From the NCBI GenBank assembly GCA_000980735.1, contig LBFQ01000070.1, positions 1 to 7,900 on the forward strand: a DNA stretch of 7,900 bases, written 5' to 3'. The position numbers and the translations under genes were made by a program. Positions 1 through 6,075 of this stretch are shown here, in pieces. The notes under the pieces are model-generated. The model was not told the DNA's origin. It did no database searches and worked only from the letters and a program-made list of their open reading frames with translations. Source of the DNA: Candidatus Caldipriscus sp. T1.2. Lineage in GTDB: Bacteria; Hydrothermota; Hydrothermia; LBFQ01. How positions within the stretch are numbered: the stretch's first letter is position 1; every line of letters starts with the position of its first letter.

Positions 1-31
1 TTTCAATCTTTTCTTTAAGCTTAAAACTTTC

Positions 32-1198
32 TCATCTCCAAGCGTCCAGCCGTTGTTGGAAAGTTGCTTGTTCCATCTTTTGCCAGTTAGCGTTTTTAAG
101 GTAGTTTTCCAAGCTTTCTACGTTGCTTTTTACTTCCAAAAACTTAAAGCTATGCCCCTTTGGCGGTTTTTCTTTTTTGAATAAAAGAATACAAGTATCC
201 ACCGTTTGCTCAAAAACCCTATAACCACTAAAGTCTATAAGCTTGAGAATGGTGGTGTTCTCTTTTAAAAGCCTCCTTAACTTTTCTCCATACTTTGCCC
301 TCATCCATTTATTGCTTGTTATGTATGCTAAAATGCCCCCTTGTTTCAAAATCTTATAACCCTTTTCGTAGAAATACACATAAAGGTCTGCGGTGGATGT
401 GAAAACCTCGTAGCCTTGTTCTTTAAGTAATGGTTTATCTTTCTTAATTTTCTCTTGCCTAACATAGGGCGGATTTCCAATTACAATATCAAACCCATCC
501 TCCACTCCAAACATCCACACGGGGTTAAACCAATCCGCCTTTGCGGTAGGGTCAAAAATATCAAAGCTTGCTATTTTTTGGACATCCGTGCTTATTATTT
601 TTTGGATATCCTTGTTGTCCCATCCTTGCTCTTTTCCTTGCTTTTTCACTTGATTTATCAAAAGCTCCACTAACTTTTCCCTTAACTTTTTGTCTTCTTC
701 TTTCAATTTTTCCTTTTGTTTTCTGTCTCTGACTCTGAAGTATTCGTTCCTTACCCTCTTTAATTCTTTCAAAATTTTCTCAATATCTTTAGGAGGTTTT
801 AAGCTTGCTAATCTCTCCAAACCTATCAAGGTATCTGCGCATACGAACTTTGTCTCAAGGTGTGGAAGGGGAAGTATTCCGAAGTTTTCGCGGTTTTTGT
901 CGGGCTTTTGGTCAAGGATAAGGGTTAGGAAAAATCTGAGCTTCGTAAGTTGTACCGCTATGTTTTGTATATCAACTCCGTATATGCAGTTTTGGATAAG
1001 GTATAGTTTCCTGGCGTAATCTGGGTAAATCCTCTGCTCGTTGAATACCTCTATATAGTATCGCATTTCATCATTGCTTATATCCTTCCCTATTTGCGAA
1101 AGTTCTTCCATCATACGTCGCATCTGTTCTAACTTCCAAAGCTCGTTTTCGGGATCTATCTTGTTTAAAATTTCCACAAGTTTATGTAAGGCTCCCAC
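32..1198 (-). CDS. Methylase fragment 2: catalytic domain with NPPY motif
   Basis: This 388-codon open frame holds most of the catalytic domain. Its first ATG (1198) is only the first available; the true frame reaches back to about 1280 and includes motif I DPACGSG at 1208-1228. Visible features are GVDIQNIAVQLTKLR (about 74-87, the post-motif-I acidic region), a charged Lys/Glu/Arg coiled-coil-like insert (about 138-190), WFNPVWMFG followed by FDIVIGNPPY (236-245, motif IV, binding the flipped adenine), and KQGGILAYITSNKWMRAKYG (about 288-307), typical of motifs V-VI in gamma-type amino-methyltransferases. It ends at a TGA (32-34) after LDAWR; the DNA in the next frame continues as NGWTLGDEKVL, so this end is a second frameshift and not the real C-terminus. 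Confidence 0.75.
   Translation of the reverse strand: MGALHKLVEILNKIDPENELWKLEQMRRMMEELSQIGKDISNDEMRYYIEVFNEQRIYPDYARKLYLIQNCIYGVDIQNIAVQLTKLRFFLTLILDQKPDKNRENFGILPLPHLETKFVCADTLIGLERLASLKPPKDIEKILKELKRVRNEYFRVRDRKQKEKLKEEDKKLREKLVELLINQVKKQGKEQGWDNKDIQKIISTDVQKIASFDIFDPTAKADWFNPVWMFGVEDGFDIVIGNPPYVRQEKIKKDKPLLKEQGYEVFTSTADLYVYFYEKGYKILKQGGILAYITSNKWMRAKYGEKLRRLLKENTTILKLIDFSGYRVFEQTVDTCILLFKKEKPPKGHSFKFLEVKSNVESLENYLKNANWQKMEQATFQQRLDAWR
44..60 (-). other. Frameshift site 2 in the methylase (one surplus base)
   Basis: Fragment 2 ends in a non-homologous-looking QQRLDAWR and a TGA. One base removed near the CAACAA repeat restores ...ATFQQ-NGWTLGDEKVLSL, which fits the start of a TaqI-like specificity region and stays open to base 1. 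The exact base cannot be fixed. The last codons (SLKKRLK) could hide yet another shift, because a neighbouring frame reads KEKIE. Confidence 0.55.
563..610 (-). repeat. 24-bp imperfect tandem duplication inside the methylase
   Basis: Two adjacent 24-base units encode DIQKIIST and DVQKIASF; 18 of 24 bases agree. It lies in the linker between the charged insert and the NPPY region. It keeps the frame and is probably harmless. Confidence 0.6.
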
Positions 1199-2678
1199 AC
1201 AGAAGGCACCACTGCCACAGGCGGGATCTATGATTTTTACCTCCGCTATGGCTTGGACAAGCTTTTCTTTTTCTCTTTTCGGAAAGCTGGAATTCCTCTT
1301 GGTAAAATAGGTTTTCTATCTTTTCTTCGCTTAAGCTCGTTTTTGTTTTGAAGTACTCCTTTAGGCTCTCCTCCACCATGTAATCCACTATTTCCTTGGG
1401 GGTGTAATAGCTTCCCGTTGCCTTACGGGCGGTGGTGGCGGTTTCTGGATTGTAAGACGCAAGCAAGTTTTCAAAAACCTTTCCCAAAAGCTCTGGGTCA
1501 AGGGCGACCTCTTGGTCTATGGGGCTAGATTCGTCGGTTGTCCAGTTGTAATCTTTAAAGATGCTTATAAGTCCCCTAAATCTCTTTTTCCCAAGTCCGA
1601 ATTTTGAAAGGTCGGTTATAATCCCCTCCTCTTGGAAAAAGTATTTATCGGGCACTTTAGCTTGTTTGTTGCGATTTCTTGAAAAGCCGTCTATGTATTG
1701 GCCGTCTTTGTCCAAGCAATCGAAAAGCCCTCCGTTTATGAAGGGAATGTCTTTAAAAAGCTTTAAGGCTTCCTTTGGGGTTATCAAAAATTTATTCCTG
1801 TACAGGTATAGGCTTTTTTCTTTAGAAGTTTTTGCGTTTTTCCTTGCCCATCTTCTTTTCGTTATGGGTCTGTTTAAGGTGGCAAAAAATAGGTTTTGAA
1901 GGATGGCGTTGTAGTAGTTATGTCCTTTTCCAAAGTCCTTTACTATGTTTTTTAGCTCCTTTGGGTCAAAGAGCTTGTTTGGAATAAGCCCCATTTGTTT
2001 GATAAACCAAACGAACATTAACCTCGTTATTAGGCGGATGAGATTTTCCTCCTTACTTCCCCGATTTTTCTCCTTACTTTCCTCCGGGAAGAATATTTCT
2101 TTTCCATAATTTTTGAGGGCGTGGTAAAACCAGGTTTGAATTTCGTCGTAAAACTCCTTAGTTAGAGGTTGTACGCTAAATGCGGATTTAATTTCGTTTA
2201 GGTCTTTGAATTCACACGTTCCCACCTGTTTTATAAAGGTTTTGTTGGGGAATTCCGGGCTTACAAAGTAAGTGTATCTTTTGTAAGGGCTATAAACCGC
2301 CTTTGTTCCGTAAGCCTCCCTGAAGACCAAAGAAAAGCGGAAAGGTTTCCCCTCTTCCGTGTAAAAGATGAATAGCCCGGCACTTAAAGAATACGCCCTC
2401 AGGATATCCTTAGCAATTTGGAACTGTCTCTTCTTACTGCTCCTCTCGTTAATTTCTTCCTTTAGCTTTATGGCATATACTCTGAAATGTTTTATGTCTT
2501 CAAGCCCTTTGTCTGCTACATACTTTATGGAAAGGACGCTGTCGTTTAAATCTCCGCTTAGATCAATAGAAATCTCCTCTTCTTTTTCTGCGAAATTCTT
2601 GTGAGATAAAAATTTCTTTAAAACTTCAAGGGAAAAACCCCTCGCAAGCGGTTCAATTAAAGTTTCCCCAATTTTCAT
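1182..2678 (-). CDS. Methylase fragment 1: N-terminal region up to just before motif I
   Basis: This 498-codon piece starts at the ATG that overlaps the helicase end by 26 bases, suggesting translational coupling; no clear Shine-Dalgarno sequence precedes it. Residues 1 to about 200 are a region I do not recognise, with a stretch around 112-150 (FRFSLVF..., KRYTYFV) recurring, as far as I recall, in methylases that pair with helicases. Residues about 310-405 carry NGGLFD and DPELLGKVFENLL, typical of the helical part before the methylase core in large Eco57I/PglX-like enzymes. TGSYYTPKEIVDYM (421-434) opens the methylase fold. From about residue 466 the frame is lost: the last 30 or so residues (Lys/Arg/Ser-rich, ending CGSLT) are a frameshift artefact. 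In the neighbouring frame the same DNA encodes QAIAEVKIIDPACGSGAF. Confidence 0.75.
   Translation of the reverse strand: MKIGETLIEPLARGFSLEVLKKFLSHKNFAEKEEEISIDLSGDLNDSVLSIKYVADKGLEDIKHFRVYAIKLKEEINERSSKKRQFQIAKDILRAYSLSAGLFIFYTEEGKPFRFSLVFREAYGTKAVYSPYKRYTYFVSPEFPNKTFIKQVGTCEFKDLNEIKSAFSVQPLTKEFYDEIQTWFYHALKNYGKEIFFPEESKEKNRGSKEENLIRLITRLMFVWFIKQMGLIPNKLFDPKELKNIVKDFGKGHNYYNAILQNLFFATLNRPITKRRWARKNAKTSKEKSLYLYRNKFLITPKEALKLFKDIPFINGGLFDCLDKDGQYIDGFSRNRNKQAKVPDKYFFQEEGIITDLSKFGLGKKRFRGLISIFKDYNWTTDESSPIDQEVALDPELLGKVFENLLASYNPETATTARKATGSYYTPKEIVDYMVEESLKEYFKTKTSLSEEKIENLFYQEEFQLSEKRKRKACPSHSGGKNHRSRLWQWCLLCGSLT
1262..1280 (-). other. Frameshift site 1 in the methylase (one surplus base)
   Basis: On the coding strand this is an A/G-rich run. 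Removing one base here joins ...QLSEK to EKEKLVQAIAEV and then to motif I. The upstream frame has no other way to reach DPACGSG, while the downstream frame has no plausible start before it. Confidence 0.7.
2653..2678 (-). promoter_or_regulatory. 26-base overlap of helicase end and methylase start (translational coupling)
   Basis: The methylase ATG sits in another frame inside the last codons of the helicase, 26 bases before the end of its TGA. No strong ribosome binding site precedes the ATG, so the methylase probably depends on ribosomes finishing or re-starting from the helicase. This supports one operon and balanced expression. Confidence 0.6.
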
Positions 2679-3900
2679 TTTGGTTTTCTACCGCTATTAT
2701 AACCTCTTTACTTTCTTCCCTTACGCGGGCTTTGGTTTTCTGCAAGAAGTCCTCCCCCAGCTCTTCCTTTAACTCACGCACCTTGCTTTTTAGCTTCCCA
2801 ATTAGTTTCTCGATTTCTTTTGGTTTCTTGCTCTTTGGTTTCTCTGTTTTTAGTTTCATAATTTTTTCTACAAGCCTTTCCCAACTTACTATTTCCGATA
2901 GGGCATACTCCGAAAGCGTCTGATACTCCACCATATCCTCCATCAAGGCGTTTAAAAACTCCCTCTCCTCCTTAAGTTCTTCCATTTTTAGAAGGGTTTC
3001 CACTATATTCCTAGCCTTACCTTCCAAACTATTATCACTTATGGGCGATAAAATTGTAAATGGACCCCTAAGGATCTGGTTATAGTGCTCCCAAAATTGG
3101 GGTGAAAGCTCCCTTCCCTTTTCCTCTGGGCTTGATTTTATTTTTTCATAAACCTCCTCCAAGCTAACCTCTAATGGCATACTTTGGCTGTAATCTTTGT
3201 ATCCCACAAATAGTTCCTTCCCCCTCCTTATGAATACCATAAGTTCGTTCTTTTCTCCCCTTTTTGCAACCTTTATCCTATGTGGCATTTCTTCAAGTTC
3301 CTTTTTTATCCAAGGATGTTTTTTAAGGATCTCTTCGTATTCTTTTTTGACCCTTGAGAAAAAGCTTTCTTCTTCCTCTTCTGGGTAGGTATTTAGCTTT
3401 CTATAAAGCTCGGAGGGTTTTGGCTCCTCGTCGGGGGAGAATATTTTCGCGTCCTCTCCCAAGACGTGGTGGATCATAAACATCTTCATTTGGGCTATTT
3501 CCCTCGATTTTACTATGTTCGCCCCCTTCTCAGTGGGAAAGAAATTAATGATTGTTATATCATCGCAAACCTTTTTACCTTTACCTATCCTGTTTATCCT
3601 ACCCACCCTCTGGATCACACGGACGGGGTTCCATGGGATGTCGTAGTTTATTACCACACAAGCCCTGTTTAGGTTTATACCTTCCGAGAGCTTATCGGTG
3701 GTGATGAGGATGTAATGATCGTCTTCCTGTTCCACATATTGAGCGTCAAAGTTTTTAAGGATCTTCTCATAGGTGCTTTTGCTTATGTTCCCAATCGCGG
3801 ATAGGACCTTTTCTCCAAATTCCTTTTCAAGAATTTCCTTTAAATATTCTGCGGTATCCACATATTCCGTAAATATCACCACCTTGTTGTTCTTTTCCAA
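2653..3900 (-). CDS. Helicase fragment 4: helicase C-terminal domain and coiled tail
   Basis: A 415-codon piece whose first ATG is internal to the real gene. Residues 7-17 (VVIFTEYVDTA) are motif IV; ITTDKLSEGINL (66-77) is motif V; QRVGRINRIG (97-106) is motif VI with both arginine positions present. INYDIPWNPVRVIQR is typical of SNF2 helicases in phage-defence and restriction loci. Residues about 330-405 are a Lys/Glu-rich, probably coiled-coil tail. The last 26 bases overlap the methylase start, so the two proteins were probably made together and may act as a complex. On its own this piece has no ATPase site and no visible ribosome binding site. Confidence 0.8.
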   Translation of the reverse strand: MEKNNKVVIFTEYVDTAEYLKEILEKEFGEKVLSAIGNISKSTYEKILKNFDAQYVEQEDDHYILITTDKLSEGINLNRACVVINYDIPWNPVRVIQRVGRINRIGKGKKVCDDITIINFFPTEKGANIVKSREIAQMKMFMIHHVLGEDAKIFSPDEEPKPSELYRKLNTYPEEEEESFFSRVKKEYEEILKKHPWIKKELEEMPHRIKVAKRGEKNELMVFIRRGKELFVGYKDYSQSMPLEVSLEEVYEKIKSSPEEKGRELSPQFWEHYNQILRGPFTILSPISDNSLEGKARNIVETLLKMEELKEEREFLNALMEDMVEYQTLSEYALSEIVSWERLVEKIMKLKTEKPKSKKPKEIEKLIGKLKSKVRELKEELGEDFLQKTKARVREESKEVIIAVENQNENWGNFN

Positions 3901-4301
3901 AAACTCTTTTTTATACCTTCAATGAGCTTTTTTGCCTTTGGGTCATCCTTCAGAAGTCCCAAATCTTCCACCTTTTTCTGTAGCTTTTTGAAAAGCTCTA
4001 TGTCCTCCTGTATATGTTCGCAGAACTCATCCTTTTTTTTGAATTTGTCAATTTCGTAGATTTGGTGGTATCTTTTGTTGATTTCTTCCTTTTCAAGGTC
4101 CTGCTTGTATTTCTCAAGCCTTTCCTCTATTTCCTCATCGCTTGCATCCACCAAGTCTTCCATTAGCTTTCTGTCAAGGATGAACTTTCCTGTCCTTTTA
4201 ACAAACTTCAAAGCAGTTTCGTGTATGTCTATGAAGTTGTTCAGGCTTTCGTAGAAGGCTTTAAAACTGCTTTCAAAACGCTTTACCAAAAGTCTCCTCA
4301 T
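3876..4301 (-). CDS. Helicase fragment 3: helical region between the two RecA-like domains
   Basis: A 141-codon piece of the same gene. The frame is meaningful from about 4370; the ATG at 4301 is internal. It reads MRRLLVKRFESSFKAFYESL, then a Lys/Glu-rich helical stretch typical of the insert between ATPase and helicase C domains. The final SFWKRTTRW is out of frame: with one base restored the end reads KKEFLEKNNKVVIFTEY, joining straight into helicase motif IV of the next piece. Confidence 0.7.
   Translation of the reverse strand: MRRLLVKRFESSFKAFYESLNNFIDIHETALKFVKRTGKFILDRKLMEDLVDASDEEIEERLEKYKQDLEKEEINKRYHQIYEIDKFKKKDEFCEHIQEDIELFKKLQKKVEDLGLLKDDPKAKKLIEGIKKSFWKRTTRW
3907..3912 (-). other. 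Frameshift site C in the helicase (A6 run, one base short)
   Basis: One extra A restores IKKEFLEKNNKVVIFTEY. As written the frame gives KKSFWKRTTRW and a stop. In frame the DNA reads ATA AAA AAG AGT, so it contains the heptamer A AAA AAG known from dnaX and IS3-family -1 frameshifting. Confidence 0.75.
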
Positions 4302-4354
4302 AAAGTCGTAAAGGTTTTTCTGATAAAGGTATATAAAGCTCTCTTCGGGAGATC

Positions 4355-4522
4355 CTATCTTATCCTCAAGCCCTTTTCATACTTTATGGGAATGTATATC
4401 GCCCCGTGAAACCTTCCGCCCTCCTCAGGTTCATAAAAAGCCTTTATCACCTCGTCGTAAAACTCAAGCTGTTTTTTGTCCAGCTCAAAAAACCATTCTT
4501 GCGGGTCCTTTACCTCTGGCAT
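4355..4522 (-). CDS. Helicase fragment 2: short middle piece between two frameshifts
   Basis: A 55-codon piece (from the first ATG in its frame) reading MPEVKDPQEWFFELDKKQLE and on to GRFHGAIYIPIKYEKG. It continues directly from the RRNRLDLKYY region of fragment 1 once one A is restored, and leads into EDKIGSPEESFIYLYQKNLY of the next piece once a second base is restored. The final LRIR and stop are frameshift artefacts. It has no start signals of its own and is not expected to be an independent gene. Confidence 0.65.
   Translation of the reverse strand: MPEVKDPQEWFFELDKKQLEFYDEVIKAFYEPEEGGRFHGAIYIPIKYEKGLRIR
4371..4377 (-). other. Frameshift site B in the helicase (AAAAGGG run, one base short)
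   Basis: One extra A or G restores YEKGLEDKIGSPEES. As written the frame gives YEKGLRIR and a stop. The run in frame reads A AAG GGC, which has the X XXY YYZ shape of a -1 slippery site. Confidence 0.7.
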
Positions 4523-6027
4523 TTCGATTTTTTGTCCTTGTAATATTTAAGGTCCAAGCGGTTCCTTCTGATGACCACCTTTTCAATAATTGCCTTTATC
4601 CTCCTTGAGAGATCCCTTGCCCTTTTATTAACCTTTGATAGATCTATTTTCTCTTCCCCAAAAAGCTCCTTGTAATACTTTTTAGCCCTCTCTCTTTTTT
4701 TACTGTCGCCTGAGTTGTAATAGCTTCTTATGTAAGCCAATTTCCTAAACTCGCGATCGTACTTTTCAAACCTCTGCGCAAGATCTCCATCCAAGGTCAG
4801 AGTTGATTTTTTGGGTATAGTGAAAAGCTTCAGAAGGGCAAAGATGTCCGCGGGTCTGTTGTTAAAGGGCGTAGCGGTTAGTAGTATAACGGTTTTCCCC
4901 CTACAGATTTCGAGAAGCTGGTGATACCTTTCTGTTCTCTGATTTCTGAATCTGTGAGCTTCATCAACGATAACAACCTCAATATTGCGGTTTTTTATGT
5001 ACCTTTTGGCATCTTCCAACTTACCCAAAGAAACCACTTCCCAATCATAAAGCCCGAAATCCTCTAAATATTTTTTCCATCCCGAGGTTTTTGCCTCATC
5101 TCCCACAAGGTGAGGTGGGCATATTACAATGCCTCTTTTTCCCAAAGCTTTGGCTGTAAGGCTTGCGATTACAGTTTTTCCAAGCCCCACAACATCCGCA
5201 AGTATAACCCCTCCGTGATCCTCGCATGTGGCAACCGCCTGCGCCACCGCGGAAAGCTGATAGTCGTAGGGCTCGTATCCCCTTTTTTTCATCAACTCCT
5301 CAAGCTCAGACATGGGAATCTTTTCTTGATGGAGTTCTAAGTAGTTTTTCAAAATGTAAGCGTAGGCTATGAAGGGTGTGATCTCCCTAAAAAAGGTACG
5401 AGTTTCGAAAACTTTTATGATGTCCTCTTTGGATAGGGGGACCGCCCTTTCCCATCTTTCGTCAAAGTACTTTTCTGCGCTTTCAAACCCGTAATCCTTT
5501 ATTTCTACGTTGAATTCTTCTTGTCCTTTTAGCCCTGCTAAGGTTAGGTTGGAACTGCCAGTGATAAAGGTTTGCGGTAAAAGATCCCCCTCAAGCTTAA
5601 AAAGATAGAGTTTTGCGTGGTTTGGCTCTCTGGTCTTTCTTATGACTAACTTTTCTTCCTTCAAAAGCTTTAGGAAAAACTCTACCTGCTCGTATATTTC
5701 CTTTTTGTCAAACTCCTCCGATGTAAAGACCCTTTCAAGGGACTGTAAAAATCTGTTTTTTATTCCTTCATCGCCTTCATTTCCATGCGCTAACTCATAG
5801 AGTCCATAGACGCCCTTATCCACGCTCAAGCCAACAAGGATCTTTATATGTTCTTCCCCTATTTTCCCTTCTTCATACAGCTCTTTAAGTTTCTCGTAAA
5901 GCGGGCGGATAGAAGAAAAGTAAAAAAATCCCACCAAAAACTTCAGCTCCTTGCTGTATTTTATGAGGGTTTTAAGCCTTTCTTCCAGCGTTTTTTCTTG
6001 GGAGTTTGTAATGAAGTTTTGTGCCAT
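4510..6027 (-). CDS. Helicase fragment 1: PLD-like nuclease domain plus helicase ATPase core
   Basis: This 505-codon piece begins at the ATG 6025-6027, nine bases from a minus-strand TATAAT and without a Shine-Dalgarno sequence. Residues 1-190 form a PLD-like domain: H137-x-K139, then GSSN (N160), then E175. This spacing of His, Lys, Asn and Glu is like single-motif PLD nucleases such as BfiI, which work as dimers. YDYQ (254-257) resembles the Q-motif; GLGKT (281-285) is Walker A; VDEAH (354-358) is Walker B; LLTATPFNN (382-390) is motif III. VVIRRNRLDLKYY near the end is typical of SNF2 helicases with this layout. The last residues, SKCQR, are out of frame; the true sequence continues KIEMPEVKDP in the next frame. 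Confidence 0.85.
   Translation of the reverse strand: MAQNFITNSQEKTLEERLKTLIKYSKELKFLVGFFYFSSIRPLYEKLKELYEEGKIGEEHIKILVGLSVDKGVYGLYELAHGNEGDEGIKNRFLQSLERVFTSEEFDKKEIYEQVEFFLKLLKEEKLVIRKTREPNHAKLYLFKLEGDLLPQTFITGSSNLTLAGLKGQEEFNVEIKDYGFESAEKYFDERWERAVPLSKEDIIKVFETRTFFREITPFIAYAYILKNYLELHQEKIPMSELEELMKKRGYEPYDYQLSAVAQAVATCEDHGGVILADVVGLGKTVIASLTAKALGKRGIVICPPHLVGDEAKTSGWKKYLEDFGLYDWEVVSLGKLEDAKRYIKNRNIEVVIVDEAHRFRNQRTERYHQLLEICRGKTVILLTATPFNNRPADIFALLKLFTIPKKSTLTLDGDLAQRFEKYDREFRKLAYIRSYYNSGDSKKRERAKKYYKELFGEEKIDLSKVNKRARDLSRRIKAIIEKVVIRRNRLDLKYYKDKKSKCQR
4528..4533 (-). other. Frameshift site A in the helicase (A6 run, one base short)
   Basis: The coding strand has GAC followed by six A. Seven A would read DKKIEMPEVKDP, continuing the domain; six A give SKCQR and a stop. 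Confidence 0.75.
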
Positions 6028-6036
6028 TAAATGGGA

Positions 6037-6065
6037 ATTATAAGGTTCGTTTCAAACCCACCTTA
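6037..6065 (-). promoter_or_regulatory. Predicted promoter of the helicase/methylase operon
   Basis: The mirror image of the plus-strand promoter: TATAAT on the minus strand at 6042-6037 and TAAGGT at 6065-6060, again 17 bases apart. The expected start is near 6030, leaving about three bases before the helicase ATG at 6027; no ribosome binding site is present. Confidence 0.6.
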
Positions 6066-6069
6066 TAAT
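6041..6069 (+). promoter_or_regulatory. Predicted promoter of the FIST/roadblock/MglA operon
   Basis: TATAAT at 6064-6069 is a perfect -10 box. Seventeen bases upstream is TAAGGT (6041-6046), a weak match to a -35 box. The expected transcription start falls at about 6076, right on an in-frame ATG, so the mRNA could be leaderless. Confidence 0.6.
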
Positions 6070-6075
6070 ATTTAT

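Larger units (their letters stand above)
1..2678 (-). pseudogene. Adenine-N6 DNA methyltransferase, Eco57I/TaqI-like, broken by two frameshifts and cut by the window edge
   Basis: Whole-gene view of the second gene of the minus-strand operon. Joining three reading frames gives a methylase of at least about 880 residues. In order: an N-terminal region of about 400 residues, motif-X-like TGSYYTPKEIVDYM, SAM-binding motif I DPACGSG (1208-1228), catalytic motif IV NPPY (464-475), and the beginning of a TaqI-like C-terminal target-recognition region (NGWTLGDEKVL, 21-54). Enzymes of this family put a methyl group on adenine N6 in a specific DNA site, usually to protect the host from a partner nuclease. 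Breaks lie near 1262-1280 and 44-60; each is cured by removing one base. The first separates the upstream part from motif I, so no single piece would be active as written. The frame is still open at base 1. The start ATG (2676-2678) lies inside the end of the helicase gene. Family assignment is firm; whether the gene is truly dead or mis-assembled is open. Confidence 0.8.
2653..6027 (-). pseudogene. PLD-nuclease/SNF2-helicase fusion, broken by three frameshifts
   Basis: First gene of the minus-strand operon. Restoring one base at each of three sites gives a single protein of 1125 residues, and the first and last pieces are then in register. Order of parts: phospholipase D-like domain (about 1-190), SNF2/DEAH ATPase core (about 250-400), a helical middle part, helicase C domain (motifs IV-VI), and a Lys/Glu-rich coiled tail. 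Proteins of this build translocate on DNA; a fused PLD domain suggests DNA cleavage. With the overlapping adenine methylase it resembles a restriction-modification or DISARM-like pair (class 1 DISARM has a SNF2 helicase, DrmD, next to an adenine methylase, DrmMI), but no drmA/B/C is in view. All four pieces lack internal stops other than those created by the shifts, so decay, if real, is recent. Confidence 0.8.
6037..6069. promoter_or_regulatory. 33-bp near-perfect palindrome between the divergent operons
   Basis: The arms are ATTATAAGGT (6037-6046) and ACCTTATAAT (6060-6069), exact reverse complements. Of the 13 central bases, four more pairs match around a central C at 6053; only the pairs 6047/6059 and 6048/6058 fail. 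Each arm holds one promoter's -10 box and the overlapping -35 of the opposite promoter, so a dimeric regulator bound here would control both sides equally. Palindrome and promoters may be one and the same element. Confidence 0.8.

Noticed and set aside
455..1310. Several plus-strand open frames opposite the methylase
   Set aside because: Phe/Ser/Leu-rich products typical of the complement of Lys/Glu-rich coding sequence; no homology signals.
1561..5340. Plus-strand open frames opposite the methylase N-terminus and helicase
   Set aside because: Same antisense bias, overlapping firmly identified helicase and methylase motifs.
2653..6027. Type III restriction endonuclease (Res) reading of the helicase
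   Set aside because: The GLGKT, DEAH, QRVGRINRIG layout and the N-terminal PLD domain fit SNF2-type defence helicases; no PD-(D/E)xK nuclease domain is seen at the C-terminus.
6037..6069. Single CRISPR repeat or remnant
   Set aside because: Size and partial symmetry recall a CRISPR repeat, but there is one copy only, no spacer array, and the arms are explained by promoter boxes.
6031..6075. Longer start of the FIST gene at ATG 6031 (MGIIRFVSNPPYN)
   Set aside because: These bases make up the palindrome and the promoter boxes, and no ribosome binding site or promoter lies upstream; the NPPY in this peptide is a chance match, unrelated to methylase motif IV.
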